Shown piece by piece: positions 17,802-27,067 of a stretch of DNA of 64,000 bases; within the stretch, counting starts at the first letter, position 1, and every line of letters starts with the position of its first letter. The notes beneath the pieces were generated by a model. The model made no database searches, was not told the DNA's origin, and saw only the letters and a list, made by a program, of their open reading frames with translations. Position numbers and translations under genes: made by a program. Source of the stretch: Devosia sp. A16. Lineage in GTDB: Bacteria > Pseudomonadota > Alphaproteobacteria > Rhizobiales > Devosiaceae. The stretch is from contig NZ_CP012945.1 in NCBI RefSeq assembly GCF_001402915.1, positions 1,651,501-1,715,500 of the forward strand. Direction: 5' to 3'.

Positions 17802-18799
17802 GTCGAGGCTCCCTTGAAGATACCGGTAGGACGCCACAGCAGCACCACCACGAGGATGACGAACGCCACGGTCAGCTTGTATTCGGTGGGCACGATTGCC
17901 AGCGTCCCCGGCAGTTCGAACGGCAACGCACCGGCCAACGGCCTCAGCAGCACCGACCAGTTGAAGATCGCCAGCGTCTCGGCAAAACCGATCAGGAAGC
18001 CGCCGGCGATGGCGCCGTAGGATTGTCCCAGCCCGCCCACGATCGCCGCCGCGAAGATCGGCAGCACGATGTTGAACGCCAGGTCCGGCTTCAGGTTGAC
18101 GTCGAGCGCCAGCATGGTGCCGGCCATCGCCGCGAGCGAGCCGGCAATGATCCAGGTCACCCGCACCACCAGCTTGGTGTTGATGCCCGAGACCTGCGCC
18201 AGGTCGGCATTGTCGGCCATGGCCCGCATCGCCTTGCCCAGCCGCGAGCGGGTGAGGAAGAAATGCAGCGCCAGCACCGCCACCGCGGTGCAGAGCACCA
18301 TCAGCAGTTGCGGCTGAGTGAAGTTGATGGTGCGCGTCACCCCTTCGAGCGGCACCGGAATGCGGACCAGCTGCTTCTGTTCGGTCTCGAAGAACGAATA
18401 GGTGCCCGAGCCGAAGAACAGCCGGATCGCCCCCTGGATGATCAGCGTCACCCCGATCGAGGCGATCAGCATGGTCACCGGCCGCGCCCCGCGTTTCCTC
18501 AGCGGCGCATAAAAGCCCTTGTCGAGCCCCAGCGCGATGACCGCCGCAAGGATCATCGCCACCGGCAGCACCAAAAAGCCGGTCGGCACGATCGGCGTGG
18601 TGATGCCGAGCGCCGTCGCCGCCATGGCGAGGAGAAAGGCGATGAACGCCCCCATCGTCATCATGTCGCCATGGGCGAAATGCGCGAACCTGAGGATGCC
18701 GAAGATCAGCGTCACGCCGATGGCGCCGACCGCATAGATCGAGCCCAGCACCACGCCGGCGACGACCACATTGTTGAAAAAGAAGATCAGTTCGTTCAT
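17798..18799 (-). CDS. livH: Branched-chain amino acid ABC transporter permease
   Basis: A 333-residue multi-span inner-membrane subunit. GSIYAVGAIGVTLIFGILRFAHFAHGDMMTMGAF at the N-terminus is the LivH signature, and RSRLGKAMRAMADNADLAQVSGIN is the cytoplasmic loop that contacts the ATPase. The start MNELIFFF at 18799 is chosen because the upstream extension lies in livF. It has a four-base gap to livF and a four-base overlap with livM. It forms the translocation pathway together with LivM. Confidence 0.93.
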   Translation of the reverse strand: MNELIFFFNNVVVAGVVLGSIYAVGAIGVTLIFGILRFAHFAHGDMMTMGAFIAFLLAMAATALGITTPIVPTGFLVLPVAMILAAVIALGLDKGFYAPLRKRGARPVTMLIASIGVTLIIQGAIRLFFGSGTYSFFETEQKQLVRIPVPLEGVTRTINFTQPQLLMVLCTAVAVLALHFFLTRSRLGKAMRAMADNADLAQVSGINTKLVVRVTWIIAGSLAAMAGTMLALDVNLKPDLAFNIVLPIFAAAIVGGLGQSYGAIAGGFLIGFAETLAIFNWSVLLRPLAGALPFELPGTLAIVPTEYKLTVAFVILVVVLLWRPTGIFKGAST

Positions 18800-18803
18800 G
18801 CCG

Positions 18804-19508
18804 TCAGCCTCCCAAGAAGCTCTTGGCGACTTCGGGATCGGCAATGAGCTCCTGGCCCGTGCCGGTGAAACGGTTCCTGCCGGTAGCGAGGACGAACCCG
18901 CGTGAGGCGAAGGCGAGGGCCTGCCGGGCGTTCTGCTCCACCATCAGGATTGCGACGCCAGCCTTGTTGACCTTGACGATCTGCTCGAAGATTTCGATCA
19001 CGTAGCGCGGCGAGAGCCCCGCCGACGGTTCGTCGAGCAACAGCAGCTTGGGCTGGCTCATCAGCGCCCGGCCCATCGCCACCATCTGCCGCTGCCCGCC
19101 CGACAGCTCCCCCGCCGGTTGCCGGCGCTTTTCGCGCAGCACTGGGAACATCTCGTAGACCCACTCCATCGTCGGCCTGAAATCGTCGCTGCGGGTGAAC
19201 GCCCCCATTTCGAGGTTTTCCTCGACGCTCATCGAGGTGAAGACGTTCTTTTCCTGCGGCACGAAGCTCAGCCCCCTGGGCACCAGCCGATCGGGCAGCG
19301 AGTTCTGAATCTCGTCGCCGGCAAAGCTGATCGAGCCCTCGGTGACTTTCAGCAGCCCGAAGATCGCCTTCAGCGTCGTCGATTTGCCCGCCCCGTTGGG
19401 GCCGACGATCACCCCGATATCGGACTGTTCGATCGAGAGATTGACGCCGTTGAGGATCGGCGCGCCGCCGTACCCGCCGACGACGTCCTTGATGTCGAGC
19501 AGCGCCAT
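18804..19508 (-). CDS. livF: Branched-chain amino acid ABC transporter ATP-binding protein
   Basis: A 234-residue cytoplasmic ATPase. The Walker A is GPNGAGKST (about residues 38-46), the signature LSGGQRQMVAMGRAL, and the Walker B LLLLDEPSAGLSP; the His-loop position is held by LMVEQNARQA, with Gln-Asn in place of His, which is usual for LivF. The ATG at 19508 overlaps the livG stop by one base (TAATG). It pairs with LivG. Confidence 0.94.
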   Translation of the reverse strand: MALLDIKDVVGGYGGAPILNGVNLSIEQSDIGVIVGPNGAGKSTTLKAIFGLLKVTEGSISFAGDEIQNSLPDRLVPRGLSFVPQEKNVFTSMSVEENLEMGAFTRSDDFRPTMEWVYEMFPVLREKRRQPAGELSGGQRQMVAMGRALMSQPKLLLLDEPSAGLSPRYVIEIFEQIVKVNKAGVAILMVEQNARQALAFASRGFVLATGRNRFTGTGQELIADPEVAKSFLGG

Positions 19509-20290
19509 TACGCAGCCTCCACCGGAGAGCCGAAATAGGCCTCGATGATCTCGGGATTGGCGCGGATCTCCTCCATCGGCCCCTCGGCGATCTTCTCGCC
19601 CTGCGCCATCACGATTACCGGATCGCACAGTCGCCCGATCAGGTCCATGTCGTGTTCGATGACGAAAAAGGTGTAGCCCAGCTCCTGGTTCATCCGCTCG
19701 ATATTGGCGGCCAGGTCCTGCAGCAGCGTGCGGTTGACGCCGGCCGCCACTTCGTCGAGCAGCACCACCTTGGCGTCGACCATCATGGTGCGGCCGAGCT
19801 CCAGCAGCTTCTTCTGCCCGCCCGAGAGGTTCCCGGCGAGCTCGTGCTTGACGTGTCCGAGCTTGAGGAAATCGATGACGTCGAGCGCCTTCTGGCGCAC
19901 ATGGCGCTCGGCGTCCTTGACCACGCCGGGCGTCAGCCAGGTACGGATCAGGCTCTCGCCCGGCTGTCCGGAGGGAACCACCATCAGGTTCTCCAGCGCC
20001 GTCATGTTGGAGAATTCATGCGCGATCTGGAAGGTGCGCAGCATGCCCCGATGAAACAGCTGATGCGGTTTCAGCCCGGTAACGTCCTGGCCATCAAAGA
20101 TAATCTGTCCGCTATCGGGCACGATATTGCCGGCGACCAGGTTGAACAGCGTCGATTTACCGGCGCCGTTCGGCCCGATCAGCCCGGTGATCGAGCCGCG
20201 CTCGACCCGGAGCGAACAATCGTTGACTGCGCGCAAGCCGCCAAAGCGCTTGCTGACGTTCTTGACGTCGATGACTGCGTCGAAGGACAC
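19508..20290 (-). CDS. livG: Branched-chain amino acid ABC transporter ATP-binding protein
   Basis: A 260-residue ATPase with Walker A GPNGAGKST, signature LSGGQKKLLELGRTMM, Walker B VVLLDEVAAGV and the switch region FFVIEHDMDLI. The Walker B continuation DEVAAGV instead of DEPxxGL is typical of LivG. The probable start is the GTG at 20290 (VSFDAVIDVKNVSKRFGG), preceded by a purine-rich AGGACGGGGGCGGG stretch; an upstream ATG gives an extension that does not look like protein. It is the first gene of the operon. The gap to mgsA (20291-20438) shows no gene. Confidence 0.92.
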   Translation of the reverse strand: MSFDAVIDVKNVSKRFGGLRAVNDCSLRVERGSITGLIGPNGAGKSTLFNLVAGNIVPDSGQIIFDGQDVTGLKPHQLFHRGMLRTFQIAHEFSNMTALENLMVVPSGQPGESLIRTWLTPGVVKDAERHVRQKALDVIDFLKLGHVKHELAGNLSGGQKKLLELGRTMMVDAKVVLLDEVAAGVNRTLLQDLAANIERMNQELGYTFFVIEHDMDLIGRLCDPVIVMAQGEKIAEGPMEEIRANPEIIEAYFGSPVEAA

Positions 20291-20424
20291 CCCGCCCCCG
20301 TCCTGATGAAATCGTTCTTCTTCGCGGCTTGTGCCGGTTTTGCGGTCATCTGCGCATATGCACAAACACCGGTCAACCAAGCACCGCGTTTCGATTGGGG
20401 GCGGCTCTTAAAGGGTTGTGGAGA

Positions 20425-20444
20425 CTTTGACCAGATGGTCAAAG
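20425..20444. promoter_or_regulatory. Perfect 20-base palindrome at the mgsA stop, upstream of livG
   Basis: CTTTGACCA, GA, TGGTCAAAG: nine-base arms with no mismatch. It overlaps the last codon of mgsA and lies 134 bases before livG. No T-run follows on either strand, so an operator is more likely than a terminator. The regulator is unknown. Confidence 0.45.
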
Positions 20445-20801
20445 CGCTGCAAGCACCGCATCGGCGGTTCTGTGGTTCGGCGCCAACAGGATGTTGTAGA
20501 GCGTTGCGAGCCGCGTCAGCGACTTGATGTCGACGTCGTGCGGCATGGCGGTGAGCGGATCCTGAAAGAAGATCAGCGCATCGAGCCGCCCCTCGGCGAT
20601 CATCGCGCCCAGTTGCGCGTCGCCGCCCAGCGGCCCGCTGAGCAGGCGCGTCACCGGCAAACCGGTGCCCTCGGTGACCCGCCCGCCGCTGGTGCCGGTG
20701 CCCCACAGCTCGTGCCCGGCGAGCTTGTCGCGGTTGAGCCTGGCCCAGGCGACCAGTTCATCCTTCTTGTCGTCGTGCGCCACGAGCCCGATACGCGCCA
20801 T
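20439..20801 (-). CDS. mgsA: Methylglyoxal synthase
   Basis: A 120-residue cytoplasmic enzyme that converts dihydroxyacetone phosphate to methylglyoxal and phosphate, a bypass of lower glycolysis. It shows MARIGLVAHDDKKDELVAW at the start, TGTSGG phosphate loop, the catalytic aspartate in SGPLGGDAQLGAMIAEGRLDALIFFQDP, and the final NILLAPNHRTAD. All are family signatures. The chosen ATG has a GGAG site 12 bases upstream. It is shorter than E. coli MgsA (about 150) but similar to other compact members. Confidence 0.95.
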   Translation of the reverse strand: MARIGLVAHDDKKDELVAWARLNRDKLAGHELWGTGTSGGRVTEGTGLPVTRLLSGPLGGDAQLGAMIAEGRLDALIFFQDPLTAMPHDVDIKSLTRLATLYNILLAPNHRTADAVLAAL

Positions 20802-20841
20802 GGAAATCTCCGAGCCAATCGTCCCGGGTTTTCTGCACGGC

Positions 20842-21219
20842 TCACGCCTTGAGCGCAATGGCCTCGGCGAGGAGGATGGCGATCTCGTCCTCGGGAATCT
20901 CGGTGCCCGGCTCGAAGCGGATGAAGCGCACCTGCTTGCCGTCACCCTCGAGCAAAGGCGAGCTCAACAGCCGCCCCTGCTCGAACACCAGCGACACGTG
21001 GTCCTCCATCGGAAAGATGGCGCAGACGAACCCCGCGCTGGGATGGCGATAGTTCACCGAGCCCCAGCCCAGCCGCGCCTTGGCGTCGAGGTCCGGCCGC
21101 ACCGACAGCAGGGTCAGGGCCAGCTTCTGCGCCAGCTCCGCGACCGGCTGCGGAAAGGAGCGGACGATTTGCAGGAGGTCGGCGACCATTTCAGTCGACC
21201 GAGAGTCGGATTGTGCCAT
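20842..21219 (-). CDS. DUF1801 domain protein
   Basis: A 125-residue protein with the DUF1801 (YdhG-like) pattern: LALTLLSVRPDLDAKARLGWGSVNYRHPSAGFVCAIFPMEDHVSLVFEQG and a C-terminal VRFIRFEPGTEI followed by a helix. Function is not known for the family. The ATG at 21219 makes it overlap the monooxygenase-like gene by 29 bases. An internal ATG at 21189 (MVADLLQIVRSF) would leave a one-base gap and is almost as likely. Confidence 0.8.
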   Translation of the reverse strand: MAQSDSRSTEMVADLLQIVRSFPQPVAELAQKLALTLLSVRPDLDAKARLGWGSVNYRHPSAGFVCAIFPMEDHVSLVFEQGRLLSSPLLEGDGKQVRFIRFEPGTEIPEDEIAILLAEAIALKA

Positions 21220-21490
21220 GGCTCATCTCGAGGCCCATTGGATCGATCATGGTCATGGCCTCGCTCTGGGCCATCTCTTCCATCATTTTCCCGCTCGCCG
21301 CCAGTGCCGCTTCATGCGTCTGCCAGAACACGATGTCGACGAAGCTGCCGTCATCGCGTTCGGCGAGGTGACGCGACACAAATCCCGGCTGTCGCTGCAG
21401 CCAGTCGTTGATCGCCGCATTGGCGTCGATGAATTGCTGCCCGCTGCCGCGGGCGAGGCGGAAGGTGACGAGCTCGAGTGTCTGGGTCAT
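21191..21490 (-). CDS. Small dimeric alpha/beta-barrel protein (monooxygenase-like)
   Basis: A 99-residue protein resembling antibiotic-biosynthesis-monooxygenase or NIPSNAP-type ferredoxin-like folds: ELVTFRLARGSGQQFIDANAAINDWLQRQPGFVSRHLAERDDG, then VDIVFWQTHEAALAAS. The start at 21490 (MTQTLELVTF) has a strong GGAGAGGG ribosome site; the upstream frame is rejected. No catalytic residue can be assigned, so the function is open. It is grouped with the DUF1801 gene and mgsA on the same strand and may be cotranscribed with them. Confidence 0.7.
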   Translation of the reverse strand: MTQTLELVTFRLARGSGQQFIDANAAINDWLQRQPGFVSRHLAERDDGSFVDIVFWQTHEAALAASGKMMEEMAQSEAMTMIDPMGLEMSHGTIRLSVD

Positions 21491-21617
21491 CAAGAAACCC
21501 TCTCCGTTGTAACGCGGCAGAGGGTGTCGCATGGGTCGCCTGACACCGAGTGTCAGGGTTACCGCTGGCGGCTCACAATGTGAGCCGCTCAGCATCGGTC
21601 GGGTGGAATTGGGCGGA

Positions 21618-24047
21618 TCAGAACTCCGCCCAGTCCCTGTCGATCGCCGCGTTGCCCTGGCTCAGATAGGAGCTGGCGGCCTGCTTCACGCGCTCCTGCA
21701 ACCCCCTGATGCCACGAGCCGGCGGCGGCGTGACCTCGACGGCCCGGGTCGGCGCGCCGCCCGAGATGGTGAAGATATCGACGATCCGGTCGAGTTCGTT
21801 CACCTGTCCGTCGGTCTGCTCGATCGCAGCGTTGGTCTGTTCGACCAGCGCCGCGTTGTGCTGGGTCATCTCGTCGAGCTGACGCACCGCGGTGTTGACC
21901 TCTTCGATCCCCGAGGCCTGCTCGCGGCTGTCGCGCGCGATGCCGTCCATCAGCAGGTTGCTCGAACGCGCCGCTTCCAGCATGGCGGCCAGCCGCCCCG
22001 CCGCGTCCGCCACCAGCTTCGAGCCCGTCTTCACCTCGGTGCCCGATTGCTCGATCAGCGCTTTCACTTCGCTCGACGCACTCGCCGCCGACTGCGCCAG
22101 CCGCCGCACTTCCACCGCGACCACCGCAAAGCCCTTGCCGGCGTCGCCGGCGCGTGCAGCTTCCACCGAGGCGTTGAGCGCGAGGAGGTTGGTCTGGAAG
22201 GCGATATCGTCGATCAGCCCGATGATGTTGGAGATCTTGGCCGAGGACTGGGTGATCCGCTCCATCGCCGCATTGGCCTCGCCCATCACCTGGCCGCCCT
22301 CTTCGGCGGTGCGGGTGACGGTGCTGGCGACTTCGCTGGCCTCGCGCGCCCGTTCGGCATTCTGCAGCACGGTCACCGCCAGCTGCTCCATCGCCGCCGA
22401 GGTCTCCTCGATGGTCGCCGCCTGCTTGGTGGTGCGCTCGGAAAGGTCGTTGGCGCCCGACAGGATCTCGCCTGTCGCCGTCTTCAACGAGCGCGAGGTC
22501 GCCTTGAGCTGGCCAACGATATGGCTCAGCTTGTCGCCCACTGCATTGGTGTCGTCGCGCAGCCGGGCGAAGGCGCCTTCATACTCGCCTTCCATGCGCT
22601 TGGTGAGGTTGGTATCGGCCAGCGCCGCCAGCACTTCGCCGGTTTCGCCCAGCCCGCGGTCGACGGTCGCCACCAGGTTGTTGATCGAACCGGCAATGGC
22701 ATTGAGCTCGGCATCGGGGAACTCGGTCTCCACCCGGCGGGAGAAGTCGCCGGCAACCGCCGCATCGACCACCTGGCCGAATGCCTTCTGCAGCTCGGCC
22801 ATCATCGCTGTGCGGGCCTCCTGGTCGCGGATGATCCGCGCCGCTTCCGCTTCGGTCATTTCGGCAACCTTGAGGCCGTTATCGCGGAACACCTCCACTG
22901 CCTTGGCCATGTCGCCGATCTCGTCGCGGCGGGCGTGATAGGGCACCTCGACCTGGTAGTCGCCATCGACGAGCTTGCGCATCACGCCGGTCATCCGGCT
23001 CACCGGCTTGGCGATCGAACTGCCGAGCAGGAAGAAGGCCACGAGGCCCAGCGCAAAGACCACCAACCCACCGGCGATCAGCGTGTTGCGCTCGTTGACG
23101 GCGGCAGCGAGCAACGTCGCCTCAGGCACCGCGACCATCACCGTCCACTCGATGCCGAACTGCGGCAAGGGCAGGTTGGTGGCGGTGAGCCGCCACTGCT
23201 GGCCTTCGACCGGCACGCTGGCGTGGTAGTCGCCGGCCTTGGCGCCGCCCACCGCGGCGAGCCCGGCGGCGTCATTGGCAGGCTGGCCGATCAGCGCCGG
23301 ATCCGGCGGCACCACCCAGTTGCCTTCGGCATTGATGATCCCGACCCAGCCGGTCCCGAGCGGACGATCCTGGCCGATCAGCTGCGCGAACACGCCGCCA
23401 TTGTAGTCGACACCGACCAGGCCCACCGCCTTGCCCGCCTGGTCGCGAACCACCGAGGTGCTCGAGGTGTAGAGCATCTTGTCATAGAGGTAGGGGCCGA
23501 CCAGAGACGGCGAGCCCTTGGCGAGCGGATCGAGGAACCAGTTCTGGAAGCCGCTCTCCATCGACAGGTCGAGCGCTCCCCAGCTGATCGCGCCGGTCTT
23601 CACGTCGCGAGTGATGCTCGGGCCGAAGAAGTTGGCCGGCAGCGCGAACTGCGATGCCATCAGCTCCGGATTGCTCGCCGTCGGTGCGTCGGCGGTGAGC
23701 AGCGACCAGATGCCGACGGCGTTGGGCACGATACCGATCTGGCGTTCGAACATGTCCTTGTAGGTGGCCGCCGTGACCCCCGGCGCCGACATCACCGAGG
23801 TCATCGTCTGGGCAATCGAGTCGGCGACCGCCGAGTGCTCCTTGAGCACCACTTCGATCCGCGCTGCCTCGGTCTGGGCGAGGCTGCTCAGCAGCTCGTC
23901 GGCAGTGGCTACGGCGCGCTCGCTGGCCGAGTTGACGACATAGAACAAGGCGCCGGCGATCGCCGCGGTGAAGACCGCTGCCGCGGCAAGGACGATTTTG
24001 CCCCGAAGCCTGAGCGTCGGAAGCCTGGGAGTAGATTTGGCCGGCAT
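21618..24047 (-). CDS. Methyl-accepting chemotaxis protein with dCache-like sensor and DWAEF tail
   Basis: An 809-residue receptor. Membrane helix 1 is about residues 16-38; the periplasmic sensor of about 280 residues ([23 protein letters not shown] is dCache-like) runs to helix 2 at about 321-343. HAMP follows ([22 protein letters not shown]), then a second HAMP-like helical repeat and the signalling hairpin with [20 protein letters not shown]. The chain ends DWAEF, resembling the CheR/CheB-docking pentapeptide of E. coli receptors (NWETF). ATG 24047 is preferred, with AGAAGGAT upstream. The ligand is unknown. It is close kin of the next receptor. Confidence 0.93.
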   Translation of the reverse strand: MPAKSTPRLPTLRLRGKIVLAAAAVFTAAIAGALFYVVNSASERAVATADELLSSLAQTEAARIEVVLKEHSAVADSIAQTMTSVMSAPGVTAATYKDMFERQIGIVPNAVGIWSLLTADAPTASNPELMASQFALPANFFGPSITRDVKTGAISWGALDLSMESGFQNWFLDPLAKGSPSLVGPYLYDKMLYTSSTSVVRDQAGKAVGLVGVDYNGGVFAQLIGQDRPLGTGWVGIINAEGNWVVPPDPALIGQPANDAAGLAAVGGAKAGDYHASVPVEGQQWRLTATNLPLPQFGIEWTVMVAVPEATLLAAAVNERNTLIAGGLVVFALGLVAFFLLGSSIAKPVSRMTGVMRKLVDGDYQVEVPYHARRDEIGDMAKAVEVFRDNGLKVAEMTEAEAARIIRDQEARTAMMAELQKAFGQVVDAAVAGDFSRRVETEFPDAELNAIAGSINNLVATVDRGLGETGEVLAALADTNLTKRMEGEYEGAFARLRDDTNAVGDKLSHIVGQLKATSRSLKTATGEILSGANDLSERTTKQAATIEETSAAMEQLAVTVLQNAERAREASEVASTVTRTAEEGGQVMGEANAAMERITQSSAKISNIIGLIDDIAFQTNLLALNASVEAARAGDAGKGFAVVAVEVRRLAQSAASASSEVKALIEQSGTEVKTGSKLVADAAGRLAAMLEAARSSNLLMDGIARDSREQASGIEEVNTAVRQLDEMTQHNAALVEQTNAAIEQTDGQVNELDRIVDIFTISGGAPTRAVEVTPPPARGIRGLQERVKQAASSYLSQGNAAIDRDWAEF

Positions 24048-24161
24048 GGAGAGGTCGTTATCCTTCTGGAGTGTCGACAGGCTGAAATGCGTTCTGCGTC
24101 CATCCACGACCTGATCATGACGGCGTTAACATCGCGTCAAGTCGTGGCGTAGCCGACAGTC

Positions 24162-24198
24162 GAGCAGGAGAGGCAGCCGACGGCGGCCTCTCCTGCTC
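24162..24198 (-). terminator. Strong stem-loop between the two receptor genes
   Basis: A perfect 13-base inverted repeat (GAGCAGGAGAGGC and GCCTCTCCTGCTC) with an 11-base loop, 16 bases after the stop of the upstream receptor. It lacks a T-run, so it may stabilise the mRNA end rather than terminate transcription alone. Confidence 0.55.
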
Positions 24199-24213
24199 GC
24201 CAGGCAGGCCGCT

Positions 24214-26727
24214 CTAGAACTCGGCCCAATCCTTGTCGATCGCCGCGCTGCCCTGGCTGAGATACGACCTGGCGGCGTTGCGCACCTGCTCCTGCAGGGC
24301 GCGCACGCTCTTCGTCGGCGCCTCGGTGGCCCGCAGCGGCGGCGCCGCCGCCTCGGTGCGGAACACCTCGACGATATGGTCGAGCTCGGTGGCCTGCGCC
24401 TCGGTCTGCTCGATCGCTGCATTGGTCTGTTCCACCAGCGCCGCGTTGTGCTGGGTCATCTCGTCCATGGTGCGCACCGCGGCGTTCACCTCCTCGATCG
24501 CCGACGCCTGTTCCTGGCTGGCCCGGGCGATCGAATCCATCAGCTCGTTCGACGAGCGCGCCGCCACCAGCATGGCCTCGAGCTTGGCTGCGGCTTCCGC
24601 CACCAGCTTCGAGCCGCCCTTCACCTCGCTGCCCGATTGCTCGATCAGCGCCTTCACCTCGCTGGAGGCCCCGGCCGCCGACTGCGCCAGTCGCCGCACT
24701 TCCACCGCCACGACCGCAAAGCCCTTCCCGGCATCGCCGGCGCGGGCCGCTTCCACCGACGCGTTCAGCGCCAGGAGGTTGGTCTGGAACGCAATGTCGT
24801 CGATCATCCCGATGATGTTGGAGATCTTGCCCGACGAGTGGGTGATCCGCTCCATCGCTGCGGTCGCCTGCTGCATCACCTGCCCGCCTTCCTCGGCGGT
24901 GCGGGTCACCGTCGCCGCGACGTTCGAGGCATCCTTGGCGCGCTCGGCATTGGCCAGTACCGTGCCGGACAATTGCTCCATCGCCGCCGAAGTCTCCTCG
25001 ATCGTCGCCGCCTGCTTGGTAGTGCGTTCGCTGAGATCGTTGGCGCCCGACAGAATCTCGCCCGTCGCCGTCTTCAGCGACCGCGAAGTGCCCTTGAGCT
25101 GTCCGACGATCTCGACCAACCGCTCGGCCACCGCATTGGTGTCGTCCTTGAGCCGTGCGAACGCACCGCCATACTGGCCGCCGACGCGCTGCGTCAGATC
25201 GGTCTGCGCCAGCGCGGACAGCACGGCGCCGGTTTCGCCCAATCCGCGATCCACGGTTTCGACCAGTTGGTTGACCCCGCGGGCCAGCGCGTTCAGCTCC
25301 GGATCCGGAAACTGCGCGCCGACGCGCCGCGAGAAGTCGCCCGCAATCGCCGCATCGACAACCGCGCCGAACGCCTGCTGCAGCTCCTGCATCATCTCGG
25401 TGCGCTCGACCCGGCGCTGCGTCGCAGCCAGCCGCTCGTCTTCAGTCATCTCGTTGACCTTGAGGGCGTTCTCCTTGAACACCTGCACGGCCTTGGCCAT
25501 GTCGCCGATCTCGTCCTTGCGGCCGGCGCCCTGCACCTCGGTGTCGAGTTTTCCCTCCGCCAGCGCCGCCATCGTCTCGGTCAACCGGCCAATCGGCCGC
25601 GAGATGCTGCGCGAGAACAGCAGGCCCGCGACGGCCGCCAGCGCCAGCAGCCCGATGCCGATCAGCAGCATGGTATTGCGCAACTGCGCCACCGGGGCGA
25701 ACGCTTCGTCCTCGCTCATCGTGGTGACCATGGCCCAGGTCGTCCCGTTGAACGTCACCGGCATCGCGTTGGCGATCATCCGAAGGCCGCGATAATCCGT
25801 GGTGACGCCTGTGCCGGTGTTTCGGGCCAGCGCCGCGTCGACCACCGGGTTGTCGTAGGCGGTGGTCAGCGTATCGTCGCCATCCGAGAAGACCGAATCC
25901 GAGCGCAGCAGCTTGTCCGCCCCGACATAGAAGCTCTCGCCGGTCTGGCCGAGCTGGCTGTTGTCCTGCAGCATCTGGTTGATCGGGGCGACCGGCATCT
26001 GGATCGCCATCACCCCCATCAGCTTGCCGCGCACATCGAGCATCGGAGTGGCGATGAAGCTCGCCGGCGCGCCGGCAATGGTGTAGACCGCGGCATCCTC
26101 ATAGGCCACTTGTCCGCGCTCGGTCAGCGCCACCGCCTTGCGGAACACCCGGCCCAGCCCGCTGTCGGCGAGATCGCTGCCTTCGGCGAAGTTGGCGGCG
26201 AAATCGTCGTTCTTCATCACCGAATAGACCAGGTTGCCGGCCGGATCGAGGATGTAGAGGTCGCGGTAGCCGCGCATCTCCAGTTGCCGCCGGAACGTCG
26301 CCTGCACCTTGTCATGCGTGGTGTCGTAGTTGGTACGACCCCGGTCGTTGATGTCGAGCAACTGCCGCTCGCCGGCCGGGTGCGGGTTGTTGGTGATGAA
26401 CGCCTCGCGCAGCACCACCACCGGGTCAGCCGGCGGCGTCGCCTTGGCGAAGTTCCGCCACGCAATGGCGAAATCCCGCGCCGCATTCACCGCGCTGTCG
26501 GTGGCCGCGCTGTTCACCAGGTCGGCTTCGATGGTCTTGAGATAGGTGGTGAACTTGTCGGCATGGGCGGATGCGACGGTCTGCATCTGCCTGGCGCTCA
26601 TCTCGGCAACGATCGCCGAACCGACGAAATAGCTTCCGAGGCCTACGCCCAGGCTGACCACCAGCGCCGAGCCCACCATCGCCAATGGCAGTTTCTGCGC
26701 AATCCTGAATTTCGGAAGCCAACCCAT
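24214..26727 (-). CDS. Methyl-accepting chemotaxis protein with Cache-type sensor and DWAEF tail
   Basis: An 837-residue receptor. Membrane helix 1 is about residues 12-36, followed by a large periplasmic sensor (DLYILDPAGNLVYSVMKNDDFAANF and GVMAIQMPVAPINQML are Cache/sCache-like). Helix 2 (NTMLLIGIGLLALAAVAGLLF), HAMP (SRSISRPIGRLTETMAALAEGKLDTEV), a second HAMP-like segment, and a signalling hairpin nearly the same as that of the neighbouring receptor follow. It ends DKDWAEF, the adaptation-enzyme docking tail. The start MGWLPKFRIA at 26727 is preceded by GGGGGAAAG. The sensor differs from its neighbour, so a recent duplication of only the cytoplasmic half, or sensor swapping, is suggested. 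Confidence 0.93.
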   Translation of the reverse strand: MGWLPKFRIAQKLPLAMVGSALVVSLGVGLGSYFVGSAIVAEMSARQMQTVASAHADKFTTYLKTIEADLVNSAATDSAVNAARDFAIAWRNFAKATPPADPVVVLREAFITNNPHPAGERQLLDINDRGRTNYDTTHDKVQATFRRQLEMRGYRDLYILDPAGNLVYSVMKNDDFAANFAEGSDLADSGLGRVFRKAVALTERGQVAYEDAAVYTIAGAPASFIATPMLDVRGKLMGVMAIQMPVAPINQMLQDNSQLGQTGESFYVGADKLLRSDSVFSDGDDTLTTAYDNPVVDAALARNTGTGVTTDYRGLRMIANAMPVTFNGTTWAMVTTMSEDEAFAPVAQLRNTMLLIGIGLLALAAVAGLLFSRSISRPIGRLTETMAALAEGKLDTEVQGAGRKDEIGDMAKAVQVFKENALKVNEMTEDERLAATQRRVERTEMMQELQQAFGAVVDAAIAGDFSRRVGAQFPDPELNALARGVNQLVETVDRGLGETGAVLSALAQTDLTQRVGGQYGGAFARLKDDTNAVAERLVEIVGQLKGTSRSLKTATGEILSGANDLSERTTKQAATIEETSAAMEQLSGTVLANAERAKDASNVAATVTRTAEEGGQVMQQATAAMERITHSSGKISNIIGMIDDIAFQTNLLALNASVEAARAGDAGKGFAVVAVEVRRLAQSAAGASSEVKALIEQSGSEVKGGSKLVAEAAAKLEAMLVAARSSNELMDSIARASQEQASAIEEVNAAVRTMDEMTQHNAALVEQTNAAIEQTEAQATELDHIVEVFRTEAAAPPLRATEAPTKSVRALQEQVRNAARSYLSQGSAAIDKDWAEF

Positions 26728-27022
26728 GCCCAACTTTCCCCCTCGACAATCGACCTCGTCATGGGGGAGCAGCAATTCTGCCGCAGCGAGACGGAAGCAT
26801 CCTGCTTCCGCTGTTCACGCCAACCTCATCCCCCGAGGCCCGTGTACAACGGCAGGAAGACTAGGGACGTCGCCTTAATTTAGGATTACGGGCTGATGCT
26901 TAGTTCGGCCAGTATTTTCGGCCGACCGTCAGCAGCCGGCCGCCCGGCGTACCAGCGCTGCGACAGGTCCTTGCCCGGCGAAGGACTGCCCGTCGGAACG
27001 GCCACTCGCGGCAAAATGACAA

Positions 27023-27040
27023 GGCCGCCCGAAGGCGGCC
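27023..27040 (-). terminator. Terminator after cheY
   Basis: On the minus strand GGCCGCC, a TTCG tetraloop and GGCGGCC are followed by a T-rich TTGTCATTTT. It lies 28 bases after the cheY stop. The rest of the 340-base gap 26728-27067 holds no gene that I can support and presumably carries the receptor promoter. Confidence 0.75.
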
Positions 27041-27067
27041 TGGCGCAGAAGACCGGCAAAGACGGGC

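Noticed and set aside
21531-26883. Long plus-strand frames (873 and 835 codons) opposite the receptors
   Set aside because: Composition is the complement of the coiled-coil codons, no ribosome site or family is seen, and the minus-strand receptors are clear.
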